A stretch of 64,000 nucleotides of DNA from Paenalcaligenes sp052103955 (GCA_052103955.1 JBQELO010000007.1:62001-126000); one strand, 5' to 3'. Positions 18,650 to 28,052 are shown, counted from the stretch's first letter. A program made the numbers and translations. The notes: generated from the letters alone by a model not told the origin.

Positions 18650-19063
18650 TTAACGATCTTTCAACAGCATGCCTAATACGGACTGCACATCTAAAGCTCC
18701 TTCAGATTGCTCCCCGTTACCCGAGCTGGACACTGCACTAATCAACGCTGGCAGTAACTCGGTCAGGTGAGACAGCACTTTGTTCTCACTTAAGCCACTG
18801 TCATCCGCCATAGTGGCGACCGCTTTATTACCCAGTACCTGCTCTAGCTGACCCATACTCACTGGCAGTTTTTCGCCACTGCTCATCCACGAGGTCACTA
18901 CCTTCGCTAAGCCGCCTTGTTTGAATGCCTGTATCAAACCATTCAGGCCTCCAGGAAACTTATTCACCAACGACACCAAGGCCGGAATGAGACTGGCACG
19001 TTCTTGTTGTGCTGGGTTTAACGCTGCTGATGCAACGGACATTAAAGAGTTTAGGAAGCTCAC
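18650..19063 (-). CDS. YidB-like protein (DUF937)
   Basis: Member of the DUF937/YidB family, small proteins of unknown role found widely in proteobacteria. The 137-residue product has the family pattern: LVNKFPGGLNGLIQAFKQGGLAKVVTSWMSSGEKLPVS, then LEQVLGNKAVATMADDSGLS, and ends LDVQSVLGMLLKDR. I chose the GTG at 19063 because GAGG lies 7 bases upstream and the N-terminus then reads SFLNSLMSVASAAL; the longer frame from 19150 is unlikely. No partner is obvious from the neighbours. Confidence 0.82.
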   Translation of the reverse strand: MSFLNSLMSVASAALNPAQQERASLIPALVSLVNKFPGGLNGLIQAFKQGGLAKVVTSWMSSGEKLPVSMGQLEQVLGNKAVATMADDSGLSENKVLSHLTELLPALISAVSSSGNGEQSEGALDVQSVLGMLLKDR

Positions 19064-19244
19064 GGTAAATACCTCGTTATTTACTTGTCTTAAGTATAAG
19101 GACGATACATTGTGCCGCGCTTTCACAGGCTGAAGAAAAAACAAATGCAAACAAAAATATCCGCCTCTTCGCCGTGTTACCTAAGGTGCTGCTACGCAAG
19201 GAACTTTAGTTTCTACGCCTACCACATAACGTTGCGATAAAAAC

Positions 19245-19272
19245 AAAATGCGCTGCCAAAGCAGCGCATTTT
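19245..19272. terminator. Intrinsic terminator after the aldehyde dehydrogenase gene
   Basis: AAAATGCGCTGC (19245-19256), a CAAA loop, then GCAGCGCATTTT (19261-19272): a perfect 12-base stem with T-rich ends on both strands. It lies 28 bases past the minus-strand dehydrogenase stop, so that gene is its natural client. Confidence 0.85.
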
Positions 19273-19300
19273 GCACCCTATTTCGGATGACTACTCAGCA

Positions 19301-20800
19301 TCAGTCACCAAACTGAATGCCCTGTGCCAACGGCAACTCACGCGAATAATTGATGGTGTTGGTCGCGCGACGCATATACACCTTCCATGCATCTGAACCA
19401 GATTCTCTACCACCACCGGTTTCTTTCTCACCCCCGAATGCACCACCAATTTCTGCACCGGATGTACCGATATTCACGTTAGCAATACCGCAATCTGAAC
19501 CATTAGCCGATAAGAAAAACTCAGCTTCGCGCAGATCGTTACTGAAAATCGCTGATGACAAACCTTGCGGTACATCGTTTTGCATATCTACCGCAGTTTG
19601 GAAGTCGGTATAGCGCATGAAATACAAAATAGGAGCAAAGGTTTCGTGTTTCACCACGCTGCTTTGTTCAGGCATTTCCACAATGGCAGGTTTCACATAG
19701 TAGCCATGTGGGTATTTGTCTTGCAAAACGCGCTCACCACCGTGCACAGTGCCACCCTGCTCACGTGCATTGTTCAGTGCAGTTTGCATGGCATCAAAAG
19801 AGTCTTTATCGATCAGCGGGCCAACCAAGGTACCCGTTTCCAATGGGCTGCCAATTACCGCACTGTCGTAGGCTTTACGCAGGCGTTTCAACAACTCATC
19901 TGCCACGCTTTCATGCGCAATCACACGACGTGTAGTGGTGCAACGCTGACCTGCCGTGCCAATAGCACCAAACAAAATACCGCGCATTGCCAAGTTCAAA
20001 TCGGCGGATTCGCTGACGATAATGGCGTTATTACCACCCAACTCTAGCAATGAGCGACCAAAACGCGCTGCCACTCGTGGACCAACTTCGCGGCCCATGC
20101 GGGTAGAACCTGTTGCAGACACCAGCGCTACATCGTGGTTATCTACCAGTGCTTCGCCCACATCACGCTCACCGATCAGCACTTGGCTCAAGCCCGCTGG
20201 CGCATCGCCAAAACGTTTCAATGCACGTTCAAACAACGCTTGGCATGCCAAGGCTGTAAGCGGAGTTTTCTCCGATGGCTTCCAAATCACGGCATTACCG
20301 CATACCAGCGCCAAAGCGGTATTCCATGACCACACAGCAACCGGGAAGTTAAACGCAGAAATAACACCTATTACCCCCAGTGGGTGCCAGGTTTCCATCA
20401 TGCGGTGACCAGGCCGCTCAGACGCAATAGTCAAACCGTACAACTGACGGGATAACCCCACCGCGAAATCGCAGATATCAATCATTTCCTGAACTTCGCC
20501 TGCCCCTTCGGCCAGAATTTTCCCAGCTTCGATGGACACCAGCTTACCCAAGTTTTCTTTTTCTTCGCGCAGCACTTCACCAAACAAACGTACGAGTTCA
20601 CCGCGGCGTGGTGCGGGTACCGAACGCCATGCGGTGTAAGCCTGCTTAGCACGGCTTACCGCCGTAGCCACATCGGCCACACTGTGCTGCGCGACACGAG
20701 CAATTTCTTGTCCATCCACAGGCGAAGCAACCGACAGCGATCCACCACGGATACTCGCTGCGTCCACACCCAGCTTTTCTAATAATTCTGCAGTTTGCAT
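19301..20800 (-). CDS. amaB: ALDH7-family aldehyde dehydrogenase (AmaB/antiquitin-like)
   Basis: NAD(P)-dependent semialdehyde dehydrogenase; the ALDH7 family includes L-alpha-aminoadipate-semialdehyde dehydrogenase of lysine/pipecolate breakdown. The 499-residue product has FNFPVAVWSWNTALALVCGNAVIWKPSEKT split over the cofactor site, ELGGNNAIIV with the catalytic Glu, and GTAGQRCTTTRR with the nucleophilic Cys (about residue 300). The ELGGNNA and GQRCTTTRR forms are typical of ALDH7. The ATG at 20800 is preferred (GGA 8-9 bases upstream). It is transcribed away from the FAD oxidase and importer genes across a shared 196-base control region. The substrate is inferred from family and context. 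Confidence 0.85.
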   Translation of the reverse strand: MQTAELLEKLGVDAASIRGGSLSVASPVDGQEIARVAQHSVADVATAVSRAKQAYTAWRSVPAPRRGELVRLFGEVLREEKENLGKLVSIEAGKILAEGAGEVQEMIDICDFAVGLSRQLYGLTIASERPGHRMMETWHPLGVIGVISAFNFPVAVWSWNTALALVCGNAVIWKPSEKTPLTALACQALFERALKRFGDAPAGLSQVLIGERDVGEALVDNHDVALVSATGSTRMGREVGPRVAARFGRSLLELGGNNAIIVSESADLNLAMRGILFGAIGTAGQRCTTTRRVIAHESVADELLKRLRKAYDSAVIGSPLETGTLVGPLIDKDSFDAMQTALNNAREQGGTVHGGERVLQDKYPHGYYVKPAIVEMPEQSSVVKHETFAPILYFMRYTDFQTAVDMQNDVPQGLSSAIFSNDLREAEFFLSANGSDCGIANVNIGTSGAEIGGAFGGEKETGGGRESGSDAWKVYMRRATNTINYSRELPLAQGIQFGD

Positions 20801-20923
20801 AGCAATTTCCATCCAATGAACAGGGGACAAAGTTCCGGCAACTAGCAGGTCACCGTATTTCTAATCAGAATATCATTTTTCGTATAGGAAAATTTATACT
20901 CAAAGGGAAAACACCAATAAAAT

Positions 20924-20943
20924 ATTTTCACAATTATGAAAAT
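20924..20943. promoter_or_regulatory. Perfect inverted repeat in a divergent control region (candidate operator)
   Basis: ATTTTCA (20924-20930), six bases, then TGAAAAT (20937-20943), inside an AT-rich stretch between the minus-strand dehydrogenase and the plus-strand FAD oxidase. Half-sites of 7 bases separated by 6 suit a dimeric HTH regulator on one face of the helix; the XRE-cupin regulator at 27419 is the nearest candidate. Binding is inferred, not shown. Confidence 0.5.
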
Positions 20944-20996
20944 AATAGCATCACAACGTACAACCACTCGCATCCGATACCGGAGAATTGTTAATC

Positions 20997-22178
20997 ATGG
21001 AAACCCAGCTGTTTGATGTCGTGATCGTAGGGGGTGCTGCTACAGGTAGCTCGGCCGCCTATTTCCTACTTTCCAACCCCGATTTCAAGGGCAAGGTGCT
21101 GGTGCTGGAACAAGACCCCAGCTACCAACATTGCGCTACCACCCTGTCTGCCGCATCAATACGCCATCAGTTCTCCACCCCCGAAAATATCCGTATGTCC
21201 ATGTTTGGAACGGAGTTTTTGCGCCAGTTCAAACACAACATGGATGTAAACGGTGATGCCTCTGACCCCGCTTTTGTGGAAGGCGGTTACCTGTTTTTAG
21301 CGACCGCCGAGGGCGCAGACGTATTGCACTCTAACCTCCAAGTACAGCAAGCCGAAGGTGCCGATATACACCTATTTTCTGCCACTGAGCTGGCTGCTAA
21401 ATACCCATGGATGAACACCAGTGATCTAGCGGCTGGCTCCTTAGGGCTAAGCGGTGAAGGTTGGTTAGACGCTTACGGCATGATGCAAGGCATGCGCCGC
21501 AAAGCCATTTCACTCGGGGCAACCTACCGTTCAGCACGCGTGCAAAATCTTCTGCACCACAACGGCAGCGTCAACGGCGTAGAGCTTGAAAACGGTGAAC
21601 AAATCCATGCCAAATTTGTCATCAATGCAGCGGGCACAGATGCTACCCGTTTGGCACAAACTGCTGGCATTGATTTACCCGTGCAATCGCATAAGCGCAG
21701 TGTGTTTTACTTCACCTCCCCTGCTGCAGTACCGGGCTGCCCCATGGTCATTGACCCTACTGGTGCGTATTTCCGCCCTGAAGGCGAAGGCTTTATTGCT
21801 GGTATTGCACCGTCTGCTGATCAAGACCCACCTTGCACCGACTTTGACGTGCAGCACGAATTGTTTGATGACTTGTTGTGGCCGCTACTCGCCGAACGCG
21901 TACCTGGCTTTGAGGCCCTACGCTTAGTACGCAGTTGGGCGGGTCACTACGACATGAATTTATTGGATCAGAACCTGATTCTGGGAGCCCACCCCCAGAT
22001 GCAAAACCTGCTCTTTGCCAATGGCTTGAGCGGACATGGTATGCAGCAGGCTCCTGCTGTAGGTAGAGCGCTAAGTGAGTTAGTGGTGTATGGCCACTTC
22101 CGCTCTTTGGATCTCACTCGCTTAGGCTGGCAACGTGTTTTGGAAAATCAGCCCTTGATTGAGAAAAACGTCGTTTAA
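20997..22178 (+). CDS. FAD-dependent amino-acid oxidase/dehydrogenase (DAO family, FOXRED1-like)
   Basis: Flavoenzyme of the D-amino-acid oxidase superfamily, likely oxidising an amino or imino acid to an imine. The 393-residue product begins with a dinucleotide-binding strand-loop (VVIVGGAATGSSAAYFL, residues 8-24, Ala where the second Gly of GxGxxG is usual), and has KVLVLEQDP for the FAD ribose. The C-terminal SWAGHYDMNLLDQN and FANGLSGHGMQQAPAVGRALSEL resemble FOXRED1-type proteins. The ATG at 20997 has GGAG 11 bases upstream. First gene of a run that continues into the Liv-type importer. The substrate is unknown; pipecolate, proline or a D-amino acid fit the context. Confidence 0.8.
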   Translation: METQLFDVVIVGGAATGSSAAYFLLSNPDFKGKVLVLEQDPSYQHCATTLSAASIRHQFSTPENIRMSMFGTEFLRQFKHNMDVNGDASDPAFVEGGYLFLATAEGADVLHSNLQVQQAEGADIHLFSATELAAKYPWMNTSDLAAGSLGLSGEGWLDAYGMMQGMRRKAISLGATYRSARVQNLLHHNGSVNGVELENGEQIHAKFVINAAGTDATRLAQTAGIDLPVQSHKRSVFYFTSPAAVPGCPMVIDPTGAYFRPEGEGFIAGIAPSADQDPPCTDFDVQHELFDDLLWPLLAERVPGFEALRLVRSWAGHYDMNLLDQNLILGAHPQMQNLLFANGLSGHGMQQAPAVGRALSELVVYGHFRSLDLTRLGWQRVLENQPLIEKNVV

Positions 22179-22240
22179 CACTCCTTTTGCCCACCGGCAT
22201 AACGCAGCATCAACTATTCCAATAATCAGGAGACAATGAA

Positions 22241-23362
22241 ATGAAAAGGAAGTTTGCTTTTTCCGTGATGGCCGCCACGCTTTGCTTGGCGCTTCCCTTT
22301 GCAGCATCTGCCGCCGAAACCGTCAAAATTGCTATTGCTGGTCCCTTCACCGGCGCGAATGCAGCCTTTGGCGACCAGTTGTGGATTGGTGCCGTCGCTG
22401 CAGCCGAACAAATCAATGCCAATGGCGGTGTGAATGGTAAACAGATTGAACTGGTCAAAGGCGATGATGCTTGCGAACCTAAACAAGCTGTAGCCGTTGC
22501 CAACCGATTGGCCGACCAAGAAAAAGTGGCAGGTGTAGTAGGCCACTTCTGCTCCTCCAGCCATATTCCCGCCACTGAAATCTACGACGAAGCCGACGTA
22601 TTGTCGATGGCATGCGGCGCCACTAACCCCATCATTACCGAACGCGACATGCCTACGGTCACGCGTATTGTGGGTAGGGATGACCAACAAGCTTTAGTGA
22701 TTGGTGATTTCATTGTGAATGACCTAAAAGCTAAACGCATTGCCGTCATTCATGACAAAGATACCTATGGCCGAGGGTTGGCAGATGCCACACGCAAAGC
22801 CGTTGAAGGTGCAGGTGTAGAGGTAGTGGTATTTGACGGTGTAAACCGTGGCGAACGCGACTACAACGCCTTGGTAACACGTATGCGTAGTGCCGATGTG
22901 GATGCCGTTTTCTTTGGCGGTTTGCACGGCGAAGCGGGTACTTTAGTACGCCAAATGCGCGAGCAAGGCATGAAGCAACCTTTTGTGTCTGATGATGGCA
23001 TTGTAGACCCTGCCTTCGTAACAGCAGCGGGTGGCCCGCAATATGCCAGCGGCGTGTACATGACCTTCCCTCAAGACCCTCGTAACATGGAAACCAGTAA
23101 AGATGTGGTTGCCAAACTGACCGCCGAGGGTAAGAAATCTGATGGTTTTACGCTATATGCCTACGCAGGCGTACAAGCCTTAGCTGCCGCACTAGAGGGC
23201 ACTAACTCCACCAGCGGTGTAGAACTGGCTGACTGGATGAAAGCCAATCAGGTGCAAACCGTGTTGGGCCCTAAAGAATGGGATAGCAAAGGCGACTTAA
23301 AAGTCGCCAACTATGTCATGTACCAGTGGGATGACAACGGTGGATATGCCGAACTGAAGTAA
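22241..23362 (+). CDS. livK: Branched-chain-type amino acid ABC importer, periplasmic binding protein
   Basis: Solute receptor of a LIV-type (HAAT) ABC importer, 373 residues. The signal peptide is clear (MKRKFAFSVMAATLCLALPF, cleavage near ASAAE). The mature part starts VKIAIAGPFTGANAAFGDQ, the LivK/LivJ opening, and includes VGHFCSSSHIPATEIY, DDGIVDPAF and the C-terminal GPKEWDSKGD. An AGGAGAC ribosome site precedes the ATG. The downstream permease gene is separated by a strong hairpin (23381-23404), which commonly gives the receptor more mRNA than the membrane parts. Ligand specificity cannot be read from sequence; neighbours suggest the oxidase's substrate. livKHMGF symbols denote family role only. 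Confidence 0.88.
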   Translation: MKRKFAFSVMAATLCLALPFAASAAETVKIAIAGPFTGANAAFGDQLWIGAVAAAEQINANGGVNGKQIELVKGDDACEPKQAVAVANRLADQEKVAGVVGHFCSSSHIPATEIYDEADVLSMACGATNPIITERDMPTVTRIVGRDDQQALVIGDFIVNDLKAKRIAVIHDKDTYGRGLADATRKAVEGAGVEVVVFDGVNRGERDYNALVTRMRSADVDAVFFGGLHGEAGTLVRQMREQGMKQPFVSDDGIVDPAFVTAAGGPQYASGVYMTFPQDPRNMETSKDVVAKLTAEGKKSDGFTLYAYAGVQALAAALEGTNSTSGVELADWMKANQVQTVLGPKEWDSKGDLKVANYVMYQWDDNGGYAELK

Positions 23363-23380
23363 ATCGTTTTCGCTTATCCC

Positions 23381-23404
23381 GGCGGGTAGCGATCGCTGCC
23401 CGCC
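23381..23404 (+). other. Intercistronic stem-loop between livK and livH
   Basis: GGCGGG (23381-23386), an inner AGCGATCGCT palindrome, then CCCGCC (23399-23404): a 10-pair GC-rich hairpin with a GATC loop and one G-T wobble. No T-run follows, so it is more likely an mRNA-stabilising or partial-attenuation element than a terminator. Confidence 0.6.
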
Positions 23405-23422
23405 AACCTGGAGTGTGTGTCC

Positions 23423-24340
23423 ATGGACTTTTATATCTTTGGTCAACAGATCGTCAACGGCCTAACCTTAGGCTCGGTGTATGGTCTTATCGCTGTCGGC
23501 TACACCATGGTGTACGGCATCATCGGCATGATTAACTTTGCCCATGGTGACATCTACATGGTGAGTGCTTATATTTCCGCCATTACCCTCGCTGTTATTT
23601 CCTTCTTTGGTATTCAATCCGTTCCCTTTGCCCTACTCACCACGCTGATTGTGACCATGGCGATTACTGGCCTATACGGTTGGTCCATTGAGCGCACTGT
23701 GTATAGACCACTGACAGGTACTACCCGTTTGGCTCCGTTGATTACGGCTATTGGGGTGTCGCTAGTACTGCAAAATTACGTACAACTTGCGCAAGGCCCC
23801 AACGTACAAGGGGTGCCTATTCTGGTTTCTGGCAGTTTCCGTATTGGCGATGATGAAAACTTCATCCAAATACGCCTCATGAACTTAATCATTATTGGCG
23901 TAAGCGTTGCGGCGATGGCAATACTGACCTGGTTAATTCATGGCACTAGCCTAGGTCGTCAATGCCGTGCAGTACAACAAGACCGAAAAATGGCCACCAT
24001 TTTGGGTATTAATAGTGCTCGTATTGTTTCTATGGTGTTTGTGATCGGTTCCGTCATGGCCGCGATTGCGGGTGTGCTGGTGACGTTGAGCTACGGTTCT
24101 TTTGATTTCTATGTAGGCTTCATTATTGGCTTGAAAGCCTTTAGTGCAGCGGTACTGGGCGGCATTGGCTCCTTACCTGGTGCCATGCTGGGCGGGCTGC
24201 TTCTAGGTGTATTGGAATCCATTTTCGCTGGCTTCGTGAACAGCGACTACAAAGACGTGTTTGCATTCAGCGTATTGGTGCTGGTGTTGATATTCAAACC
24301 CAGCGGCCTACTCGGACGCCCTGCGGTGGAAAAGGTGTAA
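23423..24340 (+). CDS. livH: LIV-type ABC importer permease LivH
   Basis: First membrane subunit of the importer, 305 residues, about eight helices. Family motifs are plain: QIVNGLTLGSVYGLIAVGYTMVYGIIGMINFAHGD near the N-terminus and LKAFSAAVLGGIGSLPGAMLGGLLLG in the ATPase-coupling loop near residue 240. The ATG at 23423 is chosen because TGGAG lies 9 bases upstream; the GTG two codons earlier is too close to the ribosome site. It is separated by 3 bases from livM. Confidence 0.9.
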   Translation: MDFYIFGQQIVNGLTLGSVYGLIAVGYTMVYGIIGMINFAHGDIYMVSAYISAITLAVISFFGIQSVPFALLTTLIVTMAITGLYGWSIERTVYRPLTGTTRLAPLITAIGVSLVLQNYVQLAQGPNVQGVPILVSGSFRIGDDENFIQIRLMNLIIIGVSVAAMAILTWLIHGTSLGRQCRAVQQDRKMATILGINSARIVSMVFVIGSVMAAIAGVLVTLSYGSFDFYVGFIIGLKAFSAAVLGGIGSLPGAMLGGLLLGVLESIFAGFVNSDYKDVFAFSVLVLVLIFKPSGLLGRPAVEKV

Positions 24341-24343
24341 TCC

Positions 24344-25837
24344 ATGCATAGCACTACCCATACTCCCATTTCTTGGGGGCATTCTATTAAAGATGCCTTG
24401 ATTGCTGGCGTGGTCACTTTGATCTTGCTGGGCCCTATTACCAACTTGGTATTGAATCAGTACGACTTCAAGTTCCTGCCAGAACGTACGCCTATTTTGC
24501 TAAACGGCATTAGCTTGGCCATCTTAGTCGCCGTTGTACGCTTTGGTGTGTCTGTCTTGGCACAGTTGCCTGTGGGTAACCGGTTGCTGCAACGTTTGCA
24601 GCAAAAAGATGCCTCGGATGACATCACGGTGGAGTCCACCTCCGCCCCCTCTACGATCAAAAACCTGCGTGTATTTGGTAGTTGCTTAGTGTTTGCGCTG
24701 TTCGCCTGCTTTCTGGGCTGGCAAGGCGTCATTGCGATAGGTGCCAGTTCGGCACTGGTACTGATCAGTCTGTTTATTTTGTTTGTGTTTGGTGTCAGCC
24801 TACCTAAGCCGCGCGGCCAAAAAAACGCATGGAAAATCTACGTACCTCTGCTGTTCTTAGCCGGCGTATCTTTGCCTATTTTGCTGAACCTAACAGGGTT
24901 ATTGCCCAAGGTATGGATCAGTAACCTCACGCTAGCCTTGATCTACGTGCTGTTGGGGTTAGGGCTAAACATCGTCGTGGGCATGGCCGGTTTGCTGGAC
25001 TTGGGCTTTGTGGGATTTTACGCAGTAGGGGCTTACTTACTGGCATTAGGTGCCCAATACTTTGATTTCGGTTTCTGGACAGCGCTGCTGCTGGTGCCTA
25101 TTGTGGCCGGTACCTGCGGGGCTTTGCTGGGGTTTCCGGTGCTGCGCATGCACGGCGACTACTTGGCAATTGTGACGCTGGGCTTTGGGGAAATCATTAG
25201 ACTGGTATTAACCAACTGGGCTGATGTAACCGGCGGCCCCAACGGTGCTGCCGCCCCATCACCTACGTTTTTTGGAATGGAGTTTGCTCGTCGTAGCACC
25301 AATGGCAACCCACCTTTTCATGAATTTTTTGGCTTGTCGTACCACGGTGATTACAAGTTCCTATTTATTTATCTGGTGCTGTTTACCGTAGTCGCCATCA
25401 CCCTGCGCTTTTTTAACCGTTTACGCTACATGCCACTGGGCAGATCGTGGGAAGCTCTACGCGAAGACGAAATCGCCTGCCGTTCACTGGGTATTAACCA
25501 CGTCACTATTAAATTATCAGCCTTCACCATTGGAGCGATTGCAGGTGGTATTGCCGGCGTGTTCTTCGCCACGTACCAAGGCTTTATTAACCCCACCTCG
25601 TTTAACTTCTTCGAGTCGGTATTGATCTTGTCTATCGTGGTACTGGGTGGCATGGGGTCTATGCTGGGCGTGGTAATTGCTGCCTTGGCGCTAACGTTAC
25701 TACCCGAGCTATTACGTGATTTGGCTGACTACCGTATTTTGATGTTTGGTGTACTGATGATTCTGATGATGATCTGGCGTCCACATGGGCTGATACGCGC
25801 CAAACGCCCCGCTTTTGCCGGAGGCAAACATGACTAA
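24344..25837 (+). CDS. livM: LIV-type ABC importer permease LivM with N-terminal extension
   Basis: Second membrane subunit, 497 residues. The conserved LivM core begins near residue 190 (LALIYVLLGLGLNIVVGMAGLLDLGFVGFYAVGAY in overlapping motifs) and includes FPVLRMHGDYLAIVTLGFGEI, the coupling-loop region YMPLGRSWEALREDEIACRSLGIN and VLGGMGSMLGVVIAA. The N-terminal about 170 residues add roughly four helices and a polar loop (LQQKDASDDITVESTS), as also seen in some proteobacterial LivM proteins. Its stop overlaps the livG start by 8 bases, so translation is coupled. Confidence 0.9.
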   Translation: MHSTTHTPISWGHSIKDALIAGVVTLILLGPITNLVLNQYDFKFLPERTPILLNGISLAILVAVVRFGVSVLAQLPVGNRLLQRLQQKDASDDITVESTSAPSTIKNLRVFGSCLVFALFACFLGWQGVIAIGASSALVLISLFILFVFGVSLPKPRGQKNAWKIYVPLLFLAGVSLPILLNLTGLLPKVWISNLTLALIYVLLGLGLNIVVGMAGLLDLGFVGFYAVGAYLLALGAQYFDFGFWTALLLVPIVAGTCGALLGFPVLRMHGDYLAIVTLGFGEIIRLVLTNWADVTGGPNGAAAPSPTFFGMEFARRSTNGNPPFHEFFGLSYHGDYKFLFIYLVLFTVVAITLRFFNRLRYMPLGRSWEALREDEIACRSLGINHVTIKLSAFTIGAIAGGIAGVFFATYQGFINPTSFNFFESVLILSIVVLGGMGSMLGVVIAALALTLLPELLRDLADYRILMFGVLMILMMIWRPHGLIRAKRPAFAGGKHD

Positions 25838-26657
25838 TACGCACGATCCCATCCTAACCGTACGTCAACTTACCCAACGCTTTGGCGGCATTATTGCCAA
25901 CAACAACGTTAACTTTGACGTACAACGCCATTCTATTACCGCCTTAATTGGCCCGAATGGCGCAGGCAAAACCACGGTATTTAACTGCGTCACCGGTTTT
26001 TACCGAGCCAGCGAAGGGGTGATTAGTTTGCACCGTGAAGACGGCCGTATTTCCCAAGTCGCCAAACTGCTAACCCGCCCGTTGGTGGGCGGATCGCACC
26101 AAGTTACCCGTGCTGGCATTGCCCGCACCTTTCAGAACATTCGTCTTTTCCAAGACATGACGGTACTGGAAAACCTACTGGTTGCCCAACACCGCCACTT
26201 AGATGGCAACTTATGGCGCGGCATGTGGGCATCGGCCCGCTTTGAAGACCGTGAGCGCCAAGGCGTAGAGACTGCCATGCAATGGCTAGAGCGCTTGGGC
26301 ATGGCTCACCAAGCCAACCGCTTGGCTGGCGAGCTGCCCTACGGTTCACAACGTATTCTGGAAATTGCCAGAGCCATGTGCACCGAACCTTTGCTGATTT
26401 GCTTGGATGAACCCGCAGCGGGCTTAAACCCTTCTGAAACGGATCACTTGGCCTCGCTTATTCACCTACTACGCGATGAGTTTGGCGTAACCGTGCTGTT
26501 AATTGAACACGACATGGGTTTGGTGATGGATATTTCCAATCACATTGTGGTGCTGGACCACGGTGAAGTCATTGCCCAAGGCTGCCCCGACGACATACGC
26601 AACAACCCCAAAGTGATTGCCGCTTACCTAGGTACAGCAACAGAGGAACAGGTATGA
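25830..26657 (+). CDS. livG: LIV-type ABC importer ATPase LivG
   Basis: Cytoplasmic ATP-binding subunit, 275 residues. Motifs in order: Walker A GPNGAGKTTVFN (about residue 40), Q-loop region ARTFQNIRLF, an LPYGSQRILEIARAM signature (modified LSGGQ typical of LivG) and Walker B LLICLDEPAAGLNP, then LIEHDMGLVM with the switch His. The ATG at 25830 has GGAGG 5 bases upstream and overlaps the end of livM. A loop of extra residues (HREDGRISQVAKLL) follows the first strand-turn, as in other LivG proteins. Confidence 0.93.
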   Translation: MTNTHDPILTVRQLTQRFGGIIANNNVNFDVQRHSITALIGPNGAGKTTVFNCVTGFYRASEGVISLHREDGRISQVAKLLTRPLVGGSHQVTRAGIARTFQNIRLFQDMTVLENLLVAQHRHLDGNLWRGMWASARFEDRERQGVETAMQWLERLGMAHQANRLAGELPYGSQRILEIARAMCTEPLLICLDEPAAGLNPSETDHLASLIHLLRDEFGVTVLLIEHDMGLVMDISNHIVVLDHGEVIAQGCPDDIRNNPKVIAAYLGTATEEQV

Positions 26658-27379
26658 GTTCAGCCTTATTGGATATTAAAAATGTGTGTAATGGCTATGG
26701 CGCCATTCAAGTGCTGCACGACGTATCCCTACATGTAAACCGTGGCGAGATAGTGTGCTTAATTGGCGCAAACGGCGCCGGTAAAAGCACCTTACTGATG
26801 AGTATTTTTGGGCTACCAGCCATTCGCAAAGGCGAAATCATTTTTAATGGTACGAACCTCGCAAACTTGCCACCCCACCACATCGCCCGACAAGGCTTGT
26901 CGCAAGTACCCGAAGGGCGACGTATTTTCCCCGCCATGACGGTAGAGGAAAACCTACTGATCGGCACCCTACCTATAGGGATGGCACATGCTGACACCGA
27001 TAAAGCAGACATGTTTGCCTTGTTCCCTAGACTAAAAGAACGTCGCAACCAGCGTGCTGGCACCTTATCGGGTGGCGAACAACAAATGTTGGCCATGGCA
27101 AGGTCCTTAATGGGCAGGCCTGACATGATTCTGCTAGACGAACCCAGCTTAGGTTTAGCCCCACTGATTGTGGCGCAGATTTTCGGTATCCTTAAAGACA
27201 TCACCTCGTTGGGCAAAACCATTTTCCTGGTAGAGCAAAATGCTTACCACGCCCTAAAGCTTTCTAGCCGTGGCTATGTCATGACCAACGGCCAGATTAC
27301 GCTCACAGGCTCTGGCACTGAGCTTCTTGCCAACCCACAAGTGCGTGATGCGTACTTGGGAGGCGGTAAAAAACGCTGA
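26654..27379 (+). CDS. livF: LIV-type ABC importer ATPase LivF
   Basis: Second ATP-binding subunit, 241 residues, pairing with LivG. Motifs: Walker A GANGAGKSTLLMSIFG (about residue 38), SQVPEGRRIFPAMTVEENL, signature TLSGGEQQMLAMARSLM, Walker B MILLDEPSLGLAP and IFLVEQNAYHALKLS. The ATGA overlap with livG shows coupling. The next gene starts 39 bases on and encodes the likely regulator of the island. Confidence 0.93.
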   Translation: MSSALLDIKNVCNGYGAIQVLHDVSLHVNRGEIVCLIGANGAGKSTLLMSIFGLPAIRKGEIIFNGTNLANLPPHHIARQGLSQVPEGRRIFPAMTVEENLLIGTLPIGMAHADTDKADMFALFPRLKERRNQRAGTLSGGEQQMLAMARSLMGRPDMILLDEPSLGLAPLIVAQIFGILKDITSLGKTIFLVEQNAYHALKLSSRGYVMTNGQITLTGSGTELLANPQVRDAYLGGGKKR

Positions 27380-27418
27380 TGTTTTCTGCCTGGTTGGCAC
27401 CCTATAAGGAATCCTATC

Positions 27419-28009
27419 GTGACGTATACAGATGTCCAATCTTCGGTATCGGCATTAGCTGAGCGCATACGTTCCTTGCGCCAACAGCACGGCTGGACGC
27501 TAGAGCAAGCGAGCCGAGCTACCGGTGTGGCTTCCTCCAGTTTATCGAAGATAGAAAATGGCTTAAGTTCACCTACCTATGATGTGCTGCTACGGTTGGC
27601 GCGAGGCTTTCAGGTTGATATCGCCGAGTTATTTGCGCCACCACAAGAGCACATGGGTGCTGGCCGGCGCACCATAGAACGTGCGGGGAACGGCGAAAGG
27701 CACGACACGTCTATGTACGAACACCGTGTGCTGTGTTCGCAATTGGCCAATAAACACATCATGCCGTTTATTTCGCGCATCAAAGCACACGATATAGACC
27801 CACAAGATGGCTGGAGCCGCCACGAAGGCGAGGAGTTCGTCTACGTGCTCAGCGGTAGCATTGAACTACACACCGAGTTTTACCAACCCGTAATCCTGCA
27901 TCAAGGCGACTGTTTTTACATAGACAGCCGCATGCTACACCGCGTCATTAACCACGGCGGCGCAGACGATGCAGAGGTTATGTGGATTAGCACCAAAGCA
28001 GAACTATAA
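27419..28009 (+). CDS. XRE-family HTH regulator with C-terminal cupin sensor domain
   Basis: Transcription factor of 196 residues. Residues about 12-68 form an XRE/lambda-repressor-type helix-turn-helix (RIRSLRQQHGWTLEQASR, then VASSSLSKIENGLSSPTYDV). Residues about 120-190 form a cupin-2 barrel (WSRHEGEEFVYVLSGSIEL, then LHQGDCFYIDSRMLHRVIN) that probably senses a small ligand, often an amino acid or its breakdown product. GTG start with AAGGA upstream. Its place between importer and reductase genes points to local control, perhaps through the inverted repeat at 20924-20943. Confidence 0.85.
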   Translation: MTYTDVQSSVSALAERIRSLRQQHGWTLEQASRATGVASSSLSKIENGLSSPTYDVLLRLARGFQVDIAELFAPPQEHMGAGRRTIERAGNGERHDTSMYEHRVLCSQLANKHIMPFISRIKAHDIDPQDGWSRHEGEEFVYVLSGSIELHTEFYQPVILHQGDCFYIDSRMLHRVINHGGADDAEVMWISTKAEL

Positions 28010-28052
28010 GGCTTGCCATCAGGCAGCCACACCCCCAACTCTGGAGGAGACT

